Shown here: piece by piece, positions 40,100 to 50,871 of the stretch | Layout of the letters: every line of letters begins with the position of its first letter | Position numbering within the stretch: the first letter of the stretch is position 1 | Assembly: GCF_004193775.1 (NCBI RefSeq) | Contig: NC_041021.1 | Location: 7,260,651-7,324,650, forward strand | Direction: 5' to 3' | DNA length: 64,000 nucleotides | From: Glycine soja | Taxonomy: Eukaryota > Streptophyta > Magnoliopsida > Fabales > Fabaceae | Made by a program: the position numbers and the translations under genes | The notes under the pieces: generated by a model | Seen by the model: only the letters and a program-made list of their open reading frames with translations | Databases searched by the model: none | Told to the model about the DNA's origin: nothing

Positions 40100-41406
40100 A
40101 TGAGTGAAATAGAAGAGGTGCAAGAACAGATGAAGGCTGACATGGAGGCCATGAAAGACCAAATGGCTGCCATAATGGAGGCCATGTTGAGCATGAAGAA
40201 AATAATGGAAAGCAATGCGGCTGCAGTTGCCACTACGAGTGCCGCCACTGAGGTAGACCCGACTCACCTATCGGGCCTCAACCAAGTAAATCGTCCAACC
40301 TCAGACATGGTAAGGCAGGGAGGCGAAGCGTTAGGAAGTATGGATGGCCCCTATTTTGTGAAAATTCAGAACAAGCATTTCTTCCCACCATATGGCTTGC
40401 CTCCCAACTATACTCCATCCAATGTTGCACACACTCCCAATGAGAATGTCGACAACTCTACACCTATACCCATTGAGAGCCAACAACCTCAATCTGATCA
40501 TGCACATGTCTCTCAACCCATGGGGGGAGACACATGAAGCACCCGAGACCACAATCTAGCTGACTTTGAGCCTCACCTCAGACGTGCCATTGAGGGGCAA
40601 ACATTTGGTGACATACCCCTGCCAAACACTTTGGGTGGGACCTCAGTATCACCCACAACCATAACCCTTGCCTTTTGCAGTGGGAAGAGTCCCTCTTGCC
40701 ATGGTGGAAAGGGAAAAATTCAATCATATAGAGAAAAGGTTGAGAGCCATTGAAGGAGACGAAGATTATGTCTTTGCTGACATGGTAGAACTGTGTCTAG
40801 TTCTTGACGTCGTTATCCCTTTGAAGTTCAAGGTGTCGGGTTTCGATAAGTACAAGGGGACTACTTGCCCCAAGAATCAATTGAAAATGTACAACAGGAA
40901 AATGAGGGCATACTCGAAAAATGAAAAATTATTGATGCATTTCTTCCAGGAAAGTCTTACTGGGGCAATCGTCACCTGGTATACTAATTTGGAACCTTCC
41001 CGAATCCATTCTTCAAAGGACCTAATGGTTGCCTTCATTAGGTAGTATTAGTATAATTTTGATATGGCTTCAGATAGAATGCAACTACATAACATGTGTA
41101 AGAAGGAGCATGAATCTTTCAAAGAATATGCCCAAAGGTGGAGGGGTCTGGCAGCTCAAGTAGCACCCCAATAACAGAGAAGGAGATGATAACAATGATA
41201 GTGGACACATTACTGGTGTTCTACTATGAGAAGATGGTGGGTTACACACCTTTAAGCTTTGCTGATTTAGTTTTTGCCGGTGAAAGGATCGAAGTGGATC
41301 TGAAAAGAGGCAAATTTGATTATCCTGCTTTGATGAATAGGAAGCCTGGGGCAAATGGAGAGAATGAGAAGGAGGGAGGAACCCATACTGCAAGTTATCT
41401 TAAATA
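40100..41406 (+). pseudogene. Partial gag of nested LTR element
   Basis: Frame 40100-40537 has a Met/Lys/Glu-rich helical N-terminus (EEVQEQMKADMEAMKDQM). Frames 40668-41045 and 41138-41406 hold the retrotransposon gag core (FKVSGFDKYKGTTCPKNQL, TGAIVTWYTNLEPSRI). Stops at 40535-40537, 41043-41045 and around 41172 separate them. The deletion junction with the remaining 3' LTR is at about 41407. No pol is present. Confidence 0.8.
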
Positions 41407-41578
41407 ACTCCCGAACCTTCATTTTCAAAATCCGCAGACCTTCGTCTTTTTGATTTTTATAACATTTTCCTCGAATAAACGTTGGTGGTGACTTCGCTCG
41501 TTTTCTCCCTTGGAGGCAAATGCTTTGGCCTATCTATTTTGGCCCTTTTGCCCTCCCCTCGAAGGGTAGGTTGTGACA
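41407..41578 (+). repeat. Remnant of 3' LTR of nested element
   Basis: These 172 bp match 38866-39040, the last part of the 5' LTR, and end GGTTGTGACA next to the TSD. The rest of the 3' LTR was lost together with pol in one internal deletion. Confidence 0.85.
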
Positions 41579-41583
41579 GATAT

Positions 41584-42866
41584 TAATGACCTTAGGGGAC
41601 AAGGATATGATAATGGATCTAATATGAAAGGAAAACATTAGGGTGTGCAGAAAAGATTCATTGATATTAATCCTAAATCATTTGATAATCCTTGTGGTTG
41701 TCATACTTTAAACTTAGTACTTTGTGATATGGCTAACTCTTGTCCTAAAGCTACATCTTTCTTTGGTGTGTTACAACGTGTATACACTTTATTTTCTTCT
41801 TCTACAAAAAGGTGGAAAATTTTACAAAACCATGTACATAACTTAACTCTTAAGTCATTGTCACAAACACGTTAGGAAAGCCATATTGTAAGTGTGAAAG
41901 CTGTAAGATTTCAAAATTTACAAATAAGAGATGCTTTATTTGAATTAGTTGAAGTTAGTGATGATCCTAAAATAAAAAGTGAAGCTGATTGTTTAGCAAA
42001 TTATGGCTTAAAAACATTGAATTTTTGTTAGGCATGACTATTTGGTATGACATTTTATTTGCAGTTAACTTAGTTAGTAAGAATTTACAATCAAAAGATA
42101 TGTGCATTGATGAAGCTATTGAACAAATAAAAGGTCTTCTTTCATTTTTTGAAAAGTATTGGGAAAATGGATTTGAAAATGCATTGATTTCTACCAAGGA
42201 AATTGCTTTTGAAATGGATATAGAGCCCAAGTTTCGTGAAAAATGTATTAGTCGTAGAAAGAAATAATTTGATGAAAATGTTGAGGATAAAATTGTAAAA
42301 TCTCTTCAAGAATAATTTTGAATTGATTACATTTTGTACATCGTAGATAAAGCAATTACAACACTGCAAAGTATATTTGAACAATTTAAAATATATGAAG
42401 ATATTTTTGGTTTTTTATTTAGTGTTAAAAATTAAAGTTACTAGATTGTACACTTTTGAAAGAGAAATGCCTAAACCTTGAAAAATCTTTGAAACATGAT
42501 AATTTGTTGGATGTTAATGGATTAGATTTATTTTCAGAATTAAATATCTTAAAGAAAATTGCAGGATTGGAAGATGATAAATGAATTGACATTCTTAATT
42601 ATATAAAAAGAGTAATTTTTTTTCCAAATGCGTATATAGCTTATAGAATAATGTTAACGATACCATCAGTATCAATTGTTTCAACGGAAAGGAGTTTTTC
42701 AAAGCTAAAAATAATAAAAACTTATTTAAGATCAACAATGTCTCAACAAAGATTGAACAAATTAACGTTATTGTCTATTGAAAAAGAAATGTTAAATGAA
42801 ATTAATTACGACAATTTAATCGATAATTTTGCATCACAAAAAGTCCAAAAAAATAATTTTAAATAA
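41584..42866 (+). pseudogene. hAT transposase, C-terminal part
   Basis: Directly after the TSD the frame resumes with NDLRGQGYDNGSNMKGKH, the conserved hAT block that follows GLDI. A CGCHTLNLVLCDMA motif is next, then a decayed middle with many stops. The C-terminal dimerisation domain at 42651-42866 reads PSVSIVSTERSFSKLKIIK and ends in TAA. Confidence 0.88.
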
Positions 42867-42960
42867 AATAATGATAATTTTAATAAACTATTTTATGAGT
42901 AAATAAAAGACTTCATTCTTAAATTTGTTTTAGGCTTCTCAAGTCCTTGAGCCGCTCCTG

Positions 42961-43115
42961 ACTTTAAGATTGACATATTATAGGAAATAAAAACTTTACA
43001 ATATCAAATCATATTTACAAAATTATACATATCTATATTTTATACAACATTTACATTTAAAATAATCATCTGAATTATATATTTATACTTACAAATATAA
43101 ATACAATATTAACAT
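42961..43115. repeat. Right part of the duplicated host segment
   Basis: This continues the block 35425-35577 past the hAT insertion. It matches 50716-50866 (for example ATTTACAAAATTATACATAT and AATACAATATTAACAT). Confidence 0.75.
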
Positions 43116-44091
43116 CCCCAAACTTAATGTCAATAATATTAAAATTCAGTTTCTTTTATAACAAGCATTAAAATAAATACATTTAAAAAATGAGTGAGAA
43201 ATTGTGTAAGATTTAATTCTAGTTACAAAAGAACATAATTGGTGGTTATTACTGTAAAGTTTCTTTTTCTTTTGTAATCTTTATGTCTTTTATTGAGATG
43301 GTTTCATCTTCATGACCATGAGTAATAGTCACAATCAATAGTGTGATGTAATGGTACCTATGTACCTATTCTTTGATTATAATAAAATTCTCAATCTTAT
43401 CTAGTCAATTATACTTCTCCTATATTTTTATTGTTATTTTATAATGGACTAATTTAATTTTTAATTGATTGTTTGTCAGTGAATGTCTGCTTGTGATTGA
43501 TTGACCCATGAAAAAATTGAATTCATATAACTTGCATGATCAAACTATGTGAATTTATAATAGATCAATAATTTTAAGTAATCTTTATTGGGGACTTATT
43601 CCTTTAACCCAATTTAATAGTTCTATGATTGAATTAGGATAAAGAGCAATGCTAAGACCATAAACAAAGGCTAATCAATGAATATATGAGAAACGGTTAA
43701 TTGAAGATTAATTGAGATTTTATAAGAATAATAATTGGGAAAAAGATTACGAGTGAAATCATAATCCTATATATGTTGCTTTCTTCATAATTATTCTTGC
43801 AATACAACTTTATGCTTCAACCTTCATTTTTCTTAAAGGAATAATTGAACACAATTTTCTCTCAAATTGGTTTTAAAATCTAAGGATCTATTTGGGGTGG
43901 TTGAGTTTTTGGTTTTTATATTTCAAATGCAATTTTTTAAACAAAATGTGCTTGACAAAAAATGGAGCTGAAATGGTTAAGTCATTTTCTAAACACTTTT
44001 ATTGTCATTTTGAAAATAGATAAAAAATGTTTTATGAATTTAGTTTTTAGTTAAAAAAATCACATTTCTCACATTTGACAATAATATTTTT
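43116..44091. other. Unassigned AT-rich sequence
   Basis: No gene or repeat was recognised here. Confidence 0.45.
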
Positions 44092-44133
44092 TGCTATCAC
44101 CACTGCCACCGCCACTACCACCAATACTACCTC
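44092..44133. repeat. CAC/ACC trinucleotide repeat, left part
   Basis: An imperfect CAC/ACT/ACC triplet repeat. It continues after the copia element at 49603-49940, so the element sits inside it. Confidence 0.75.
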
Positions 44134-44188
44134 TATTAGAACAAAGGATGAAAGTTTGAAAAAAAAAGAAAGAAAAAAAAGGCTTCAA

Positions 44189-44241
44189 GTCCCACATCGC
44201 TCAGGATAAACACTTGAATAGTGTTTCACTTCCTATATATA
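44189..44241 (+). promoter_or_regulatory. U-snRNA-like promoter: USE (GTCCCACATCG) plus TATA, 34 bp apart
   Basis: GTCCCACATCG at 44189-44199 matches the plant upstream sequence element RTCCCACATCG at every position. TATATATA starts at 44234, leaving exactly 34 bases between them. In plant snRNA genes that spacing specifies RNA polymerase II, while about 10 bp less specifies Pol III. The same arrangement is in the 3' LTR. Confidence 0.65.
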
Positions 44242-44371
44242 GAGAGCTCATTTCTCCTTTTTTCCTTGCCCCAGTTGAGAAGCATTTCCTCAATTTTTCT
44301 TTCTCCCTCCCATATTTCAACTGATGCATTTTCGGCAAACTTCTCCCTCTTTCTTTTTGTCGCTCTAAAAT

Positions 44372-44697
44372 TATGGTTGGCTATAAGAGTGACTTTTTAA
44401 GTTATATTTTTCGGTTGGCTATAAGAGTGACTTTTTAAATCATATTTTTCGATTGGCTATAAGAGTGACTTTTTAAGTCATATTTTCGGTTGGCTATAAG
44501 AGTGACTTTTTAAGTCATATTTTCGGTTGGCTAGACTTTTCAAGTCATATTTTCGGTTGGCTATAATAGTGACTTTTCAAGTCATATTTTTCGGTTGGCT
44601 ATTAGAGTGACTTTTCAAGTCATATTTTCAGTTGGCTGTTAGAGTGACTTTTCAAGTCATATTTTTGGGTGGCTTTAGAGTGACTTTTCAAGTCATA
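44372..44697 (+). repeat. 37-bp minisatellite in 5' LTR (about 9 copies)
   Basis: The unit GGTTGGCTATAAGAGTGACT + TTTTAAGTCATATTTTTC is repeated with small changes; the fifth copy is shortened. The 3' LTR has about seven copies. Confidence 0.88.
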
Positions 44698-44927
44698 CAA
44701 GAGGGTGTAATTCTAGAAAAGGTTCCCTCAGTGCAGTGGGAATCTTATACAGTGATCTGGGCTATTTTATCCTGGGAACTTCGTGGTTGATAGTCTGTTT
44801 GCACAATTTTTGGTAGTGCCACAAAACGTCTTAAAGAAAGCGACATTGTCTGCGACTCAGCCAGTAATTTTGTCGATTTGCCATAAACTATTGTTACAAC
44901 AGATTTAAGACGCTTTTCGGCTCTGCT

Positions 44928-45329
44928 ATGACTACCGTAGATATTTCTGGCTCGAACAGCAATGACCTCAACAAACCTTTTAGGTTTGAAGGGTATCATT
45001 TCAAACGTTGGCAACAAGAGATGATGTTTTCTATGAGAAAAGTTGCCTATGTTTTGAACACTGATATTCCAGTGATGCCTAAAGATGCTGAGAAGGAAGT
45101 GAAGGATAAAAAGACTATGGAATTAGCTCTTTGGAATGAAAATGATTACCTATGCAAGAATTTCATTCTGAATGGGTTAGCTGATGATCTCTATGATTAT
45201 TATAGCCCATATAAGTCTGCCAAATTAGTTTGGCTGGCTCTGGAAGAGAAGTATGATACTAAGGAAGCTGGGACTAAAAAGTATGCTGTTAGCCGCTACC
45301 TCAAGTATCAAATGACTTATGACAATTAA
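44928..45329 (+). pseudogene. copia gag (truncated)
   Basis: Frame 44928-45329 encodes a copia Gag N-terminal part with FEGYHFKRWQQEMMF and VWLALEEKY motifs, and ends at TAA 45327. The zinc knuckle normally found between Gag and protease is absent; the next frame starts almost directly at the protease, so an internal deletion is likely. Confidence 0.85.
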
Positions 45330-45383
45330 GTAGAGTCTCAATCCCATGAGATACAGAAAATTGCTCAAGAGTCATACATAGCT

Positions 45384-48371
45384 ATGATAACTGAGATCAA
45401 TATGATTGGAGGATCAGATGGATGGTGGGTAGACACTGGCGCCTCCCGCCATGTCTGCTATGATCATGCTATGTTTGATACATACACGAATGTTGAAAAT
45501 AAGAAAGTGTTGCTGGGTGATTCCCACACCACTACTGTTGCTGGAACTGGAGATGTTGAACTGAAGTTTACCTCTGGAAAGACTTTGATTCTCAAAGATG
45601 TGATGCATACTTCAGAGATGAGAAAGAATATGGTTTCTGGTTTTCTTTAAAACAAGGCTGGGTTTACTCGGACCATAGGTGCAAATTTATTTACTTTGAC
45701 CAAGAATGGGGTATTTGTAGGGAAAGGGTACGCCACTGATGGCATGTTCAAATTGAATCTTGATATTAATAAAGTTTCTCCTTCTGCTTACATGCTGTGT
45801 GATTTTAATATCTGGCATTCTAGACTTTGTCATATAAATAGTCGTTGCATATCTAACATGAGTAACTTAGGTTTTATTCCAAAGCTATCTTCAAATCACT
45901 TTGAAAAATGTGTTTTTTGCAGTCAATCTAAAATAACTAAGAAATCACATAAATCAGTAGTTAAAGAATCTGAGCCATTGGATTTAATACATTCTGATAT
46001 ATGTGAATTTGATGGAACGTTGACCAGAAATGGAAAATGATATTTTATCACTTTTATTGATGATTGCTCTGATTATACATATGTATATCTTATGAAAAAT
46101 AAAAGTGAAGTGCTTGACATGTTTAAGTTATTTGTAACAGAAATTGAAAATCAATTCAATAAGAAAATTAAGAAACTTTGAAGTGATAGAGGCACAAAGT
46201 ATGATTCTAGTTTGTTTAATGAGTTTTATAATTTGCATGGAATCATACATGAGACGACTACTTCATACTCACCTGAAATGAACGATAAAGCTGAAAGAAA
46301 GAACAGAACTTTTACAAAAATAGTTGTAGCTACTATGTTGAGTTCTAGTGCAACATTTTTTTGGTTGGGCGGAATTTTGTTAACTGTTTGTTATGTGCTA
46401 AATAGAATTCCCAAATCAAAAAACAAAACATCTCCCTATGAGATATTAAAGAAAAGACAACCAAATTTGTCTTATTTGAGAACTTGGGGATGTCTGGCCT
46501 ATGTAAGGATCCCAGACCCCAAGAGGGTTAAACTTGCAAGTAGAGCCTATGAATGTGTGTTCATTGGTTATGCTATTAATAGCAAAGCGTATAAGTTTTA
46601 TGACCTAAACGCAAAAGTGATCATAGAGTCAAATGATGCTGATTTTTATGAAAATAAATTTCCTTTTAAATTAAGAAATAGTGGGGGTACTTCATCTAGT
46701 CATCTTCCTGCTATTAGTAGTGAAAATCTTGCACAACCAGAATTAGATATAGAGTCTCGAAGAGGTAAGAGAGCCAGAATTGCTAAAGATTATGGGCCCG
46801 ATTATATGACCTATACATTAGAGGATGATCCATCAAACCTCCAAGAAGATTTGTCTTCTTTGGATGCTGACTTGTGGCAAGAAGCTATTAATGATGAGAT
46901 GGATTCTTTAGAATCTAACAAGACATGGCATTTAGTAGACTTGCCTCCTGGTTGCAAACCAATTGGTTGTAAATGGATCTTGAAAAAGAAACTAAAACCT
47001 GATGGTACTGTGGATAAATACAAGGCTCGCCTTGTAGCCAAGGGTTTTAGGCAAAGAGAGAATGTGGATTTCTTCGACACCTTTTCACCAGTTACTAGAA
47101 TAACATCTATTCGGGTGCTAATATCTTTTGCTGCTATTCATAGTCTAGTGGTACACCAAATGGATGTTAAAACTGCTTTTTTAAATGGTGAATTGGAAGA
47201 GGAAATCTATATGGAACAACCTAAAGGGTTTGTGATTCATGGACAAGAAGATAAAGTCTGCAAGTTAGATAAATCTTTGTATGGTCTAAAACAAGCACCT
47301 AAGCAGTGGCATGAAAAGTTTGATAACTTAATTGTCTCGAATGGATTTAAGGTGAATCAAAGTGACAAATGCATTTACTACAAATCTGTAAATAATATTT
47401 GCACTATCATATGTGTATATGTCGATGACCTTCTCATATTTGGTTCAAATATTCATGTAGTGAACGATGTGAAATCATTGTTGTGTAACAACTTTGATAT
47501 GAAAGACCTCGGAGAAGCAAGTGTAATCCTTGGTATTAAGATTACTAGGTCAAAAGAGGGAATTTCTCTAGATCAATCTCACTACATTGAGAAGATCTTA
47601 AAGAAATATGACTACTTTGACTATAAACCTGCTAGTACACCATATGATCCAAGTGTAAAACTGTTTAAAAACACTGGTGAAGGTATACGACAAACTGAGT
47701 ATGCAAGTATCATTGGCAGCCTTAGGTATGCCACTGATTGTACTAGACCCGACATAGCCTATGTTGTGGGATTATTATGCAGGTTTACCAGTAGACCTAG
47801 TATAGAGCACTGGCACGCTATTGAAAGGGTAATGAGGTACCTTAAAAGAACTATAAACCTTGGATTACATTATAAAAGGTTTCCTGTTGTACTTGAAGGA
47901 TACAACGATGCAGATTGAGACACTCTTTCAGATGATTCCAAAGCAACCAGCGGCTATATATTTAGCATAGCTGGTGGGGCTGTTTCTTGGAAGTCAAAGA
48001 AACAAACTATCTTAGCTCAGTCCACTATGGAATCTGAGATGATAGCACTAGCAACTGCTAGTGAGGAAGCAAGTTGGCTGAGAAGCTTACTTGCAGAGAT
48101 TCCTTTATGGGAAAAACCGATACCAGCTATGTTGATCCGTTGTGATAGTACCACGGCTATTGCAAAAATTGAGAACCGTTATTACAATGGTAAGAAACGA
48201 CAGATACGTTGTAAGCACAACACTGTTAGAGAATTACTCTCAACAGGAGCTGTTAGAGTAGATCATGTACGCACTGATGATAATTTAGCAGATCCTTTGA
48301 CAAAAGGATTAGCTAGAGAGAAAGTCCATAACACTTCTAAAAGAATGGGACTATTGCCCTTACTGCGATGA
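45384..48371 (+). pseudogene. copia pol: protease, integrase, RT, RNase H
   Basis: Protease: WWVDTGASRHVC (active-site DTG intact) near 45423-45460. The frame stops at 45648-45650. GAG-pre-integrase and integrase follow at 45696-46440 with WHSRLCHIN, a CVFCSQSK zinc site and LIHSDICEF; TGA at 46038 and near 46180 interrupt. The long frame 46212-47918 (568 aa) holds the integrase C-terminus and RT, with VVHQMDVKTAFLNGELEEEI and YVDDLLIF. TGA at 47916 separates RNase H (48027-48371; STMESEMIA, KHNTVRELL). RT itself is intact over its length. Confidence 0.9.
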
Positions 48372-48900
48372 TCTTTCATGATGGTAACCCGACCTAAATG
48401 ACTGGAGATCCGAAGAACTAGGTTCAATGGGTAATAACAAGTTATGAAGTGATATGAGATGAACATGCTGTTATAAGTGAAAGCAGCATGATTCCTGAAG
48501 TAACAAGAGGATGAGTTATGAAAAAAAATTCATAATTCTTAATGAGATCTATACTCTACGTTGAGTGGAGTACCTAGGCTACAGGAGTACTCTTGATAGA
48601 CTCACCTATGTGAATGTTGAAGTGGGAGTCGCTTCATATGAAATTTTGGGCAAAAATTTCTAGAGCGTTCACTATACTGGGATAGACGTGCATGGCCTTT
48701 AACGCACGGGCTTTATAGAATACACCTATGAAAAGGTTGTGTGTGGTTTGATGTCGGAGATAGAGTTCAAGACTTCGAGTCACTCTAGTAAAATCTGAAT
48801 CTTACTCACTATGTAAAGGTTCAAGTTGTATGACACCTTTGTTTATGCACAATTTTATGAAATCCACGAAAATCTTCTTTTCAAATTTCAAGTAGGGGAT

Positions 48901-49602
48901 TGTTAGAACAAAGGATGAAAGTTAGGAAAAAAAAGAAAGAAAAAAAAGGCTTCAAGTCCCACATCGCTCAGGATAAACACTTGAATAGTATTTCACTTCC
49001 TATATATAGAGAGCTCATTTCTCCTTTTTTCCTTGCCCTAGTTGAGAAGAATTTCCTCAACTTTTCTTTCTCCCTCCCATATTTCAGCCGATGCATTTCC
49101 GGCAAACTTCTCCCTCTTTCTTTCTGTCGCTCTAAAATTACGGTTGGTTATAATAGTGACTTTTTAAGTTATATTTTTCGGTTGGCTATAAGAGTGACTT
49201 TTTAAGTCATATTTTTCGGTTGGCTATAAGAGTGACTTTTTAAGTCATATTTTCGGTTGGCTATAATAGTGACTTTTTAAGTCATATTTTTCGGTTGGCT
49301 ATTAGAGTGACTTTTCAAGTCATATTTTCGGTTGGCTGTTAGAGTGACTTTTCAAGTCATATTTTTTGGGTGGCTTTAGAGTGATTTTTCAAGTCATACA
49401 AGAGGGTGTAATTCTAGAAAAGGTTCCCTCAGTGCAGTGGGAATCTTATACAGTGATCTGGACTGTTTTATCCTGGGGACTTCGTGGTTGATAGTCTGCT
49501 TGCACAATTTTTGGTAGTGCCACGAAACGTCTTAAAGAAAGCGACATTGTCCGCGACTTAGCCAGTAATTTTTTTGGTTTGCCATAAACTATTGTTACAA
49601 CA
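48901..49602 (+). repeat. 3' LTR of copia element
   Basis: This 702-bp LTR has about seven minisatellite units (49140-49398) against about nine in the 5' LTR; the two missing units explain the 66-bp length difference. USE-like GTCCCACATCG is at 48956-48966 and TATATATA at 49001, again 34 bases apart. Confidence 0.92.
48956..49008 (+). promoter_or_regulatory. U-snRNA-like promoter in 3' LTR
   Basis: This is the same USE-TATA pair as in the 5' LTR, with identical motif and identical 34-bp spacing. It would direct transcription out of the element into the 49.6-kb flank. Confidence 0.6.
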
Positions 49603-49940
49603 ACCTCCATCATTGCCACCACTGCACCACAATCATCATCACCATCGTTGTTACTAGCATATCTGGCTTCTACCACCACCATCACCACTCTATCACCACT
49701 TGGTGCCATCACCAACACTGCCGTGATTGCCACCATCGGTGTTGTCGACATCACCATCACCACTAGTATTGCTATCATCACCACCATCAATGTCACTACC
49801 ATCGTCATTGTCAACACTACCACTACCAACAATACCACCCCATCCCCGTCATCGTCACCAACAACACTGAGATTGCTACCACCGCCGTCACTACCATTAA
49901 TACCACCTCCATCACCACCAACTTTGCCATCGTTGATAGG
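49603..49940. repeat. CAC/ATC/ACC trinucleotide repeat, right part
   Basis: A long imperfect triplet repeat gives a Thr/Ile/Pro-rich open frame (49648-49980), which is a by-product of the repeat and not a gene. Confidence 0.8.
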
Positions 49941-50574
49941 AAATAAATCATCATCAAAAGATCTAAATGATATTTTTTAGTTGTACCAAAGTTCTATAAT
50001 TTCTCACAAAAACATATTAAATATAGCACTCTTAAGCCACTAGTTGATAGGAAATAAATGCCTAAGATTAAGGGTTAATAACCCAATCTTTTATATACAT
50101 TTAAGGCATGATTTAAGCACTTTAAAAGATCTAAATGCTCTGTTTTCTAGCTATGACATTTCTCAAATCAATTTCTTAAAATATTATTCAGGAATGTGAC
50201 TAGTTTATCTAAATTGCACAATTAAATTTGGGAACTCAAGGGAATAATGCCACCAACTTTTCCCAAAGTAAAAACTCCTTTTAGGCTCAATACAACGGTC
50301 AAAATTATGTTTTGGAGATTAAAAATCATAGTTGTACCAAATTTCCCATAAAACCTCACTTTAGTCACTTATTTAATTACCTACATTTATTTAATTAAAC
50401 TCACTTAAATATAAATTATTGTAAATCACTACCAAAAGTGTATATTTGAATTTCCCCCAAAATCACATAGAAGGTGCCTTAAAAAACCATTTTTAAGCAT
50501 CCAATTGCCATGAAATTAATTAATACCCAATAATCATACGCATGAGCTATAATTCCCAATCACAAAAACATGAT
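49941..50574. other. Unassigned AT-rich sequence
   Basis: No gene is seen. GTTGATAGGAAATAAAT occurs at about 49932 and 50043, a short local duplication. Confidence 0.45.
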
Positions 50575-50866
50575 TTGAAGACAATTAAAAACCCATAAAA
50601 CCACTGTTATGTGTGGCTGCCACGAAAAACATACAGTTAACACATATTTTCATACCATTTCAAATACAAAATCACATAATAATGACTATTTAAGCGCAAT
50701 CACAGTGGAGACTAGCTCCCAACTTCAAGATAGATATGATAAGAAAGAGAAACTCCACAATATCAAAACATATATATTTACAAAATTATACATATTATAT
50801 TTTATACGATATTTTCTAAATTATCTATATTTATACATACAAATGTAAATACAATATTAACATTAA
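50575..50866. repeat. Paralogous empty site of the hAT insertion locus
   Basis: This matches 35425-35577 joined to 42961-43115. The junction here reads CTCCCAACTTCAAGATAG with no transposon, so it shows the sequence before hAT integration. The nature of the duplicated segment is unknown. Confidence 0.75.
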
Positions 50867-50871
50867 TTAAA

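Larger units (their letters stand above)
37804..41578 (+). mobile_element. Truncated gypsy-type LTR element nested in hAT
   Basis: The element is flanked by a perfect TSD GATAT (37799-37803 and 41579-41583) and interrupts the hAT transposase exactly between two codons' worth of target sequence. The 5' LTR is 37804-39040. The sequence GTTGGCGACTCCACTGGGGA at 39041-39060 looks like the primer-binding site. Partial gag follows, then pol and most of the 3' LTR are missing. Only about 172 bp of 3' LTR remain. Gag similarity suggests a Tat/Ogre-like lineage (inference). Confidence 0.88.
35578..42960 (+). mobile_element. hAT transposon (TTF-type zinc-finger transposase family), interrupted
   Basis: The terminal inverted repeats are TAGGGTCGGCTTAAG at the left and CTTGAGCCGCTCCTG at the right. 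The flanking 8-bp duplication is ACTTTAAC (35570-35577) and ACTTTAAG (42961-42968), 7 of 8 bases matching, as expected for hAT. The inside carries a broken transposase in two parts separated by an LTR element at 37804-41578. Size without the insert is about 3.6 kb. Confidence 0.85.
44134..44901 (+). repeat. 5' LTR of copia element, with snRNA-type promoter and minisatellite
   Basis: This 768-bp LTR contains an USE-like box at 44189-44199, a TATATATA box at 44234-44241, and about nine copies of a roughly 37-bp tandem repeat (44372-44697) with GGTTGGCTATAAGAGTGACT as core. The first base pair TG is mutated to TA. Confidence 0.92.
44134..49602 (+). mobile_element. Ty1/copia LTR retrotransposon (Tork-like), inactive
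   Basis: This is a 5.5-kb element with LTRs at 44134-44901 and 48901-49602. A perfect TSD ACCTC lies at 44129-44133 and 49603-49607. The 5' LTR starts TATTAGAACA and the 3' LTR TGTTAGAACA; both end TTGTTACAACA. Domain order gag, protease, integrase, RT, RNase H is Ty1/copia. AGTAGGGGAT before the 3' LTR is the polypurine tract. Only a few stops break pol, so it is fairly young. Confidence 0.93.

Noticed and set aside
49648..49980. 110-codon Thr/Ile/Pro-rich ORF
   Set aside because: It is the translation of an imperfect triplet repeat; low complexity with no domain.
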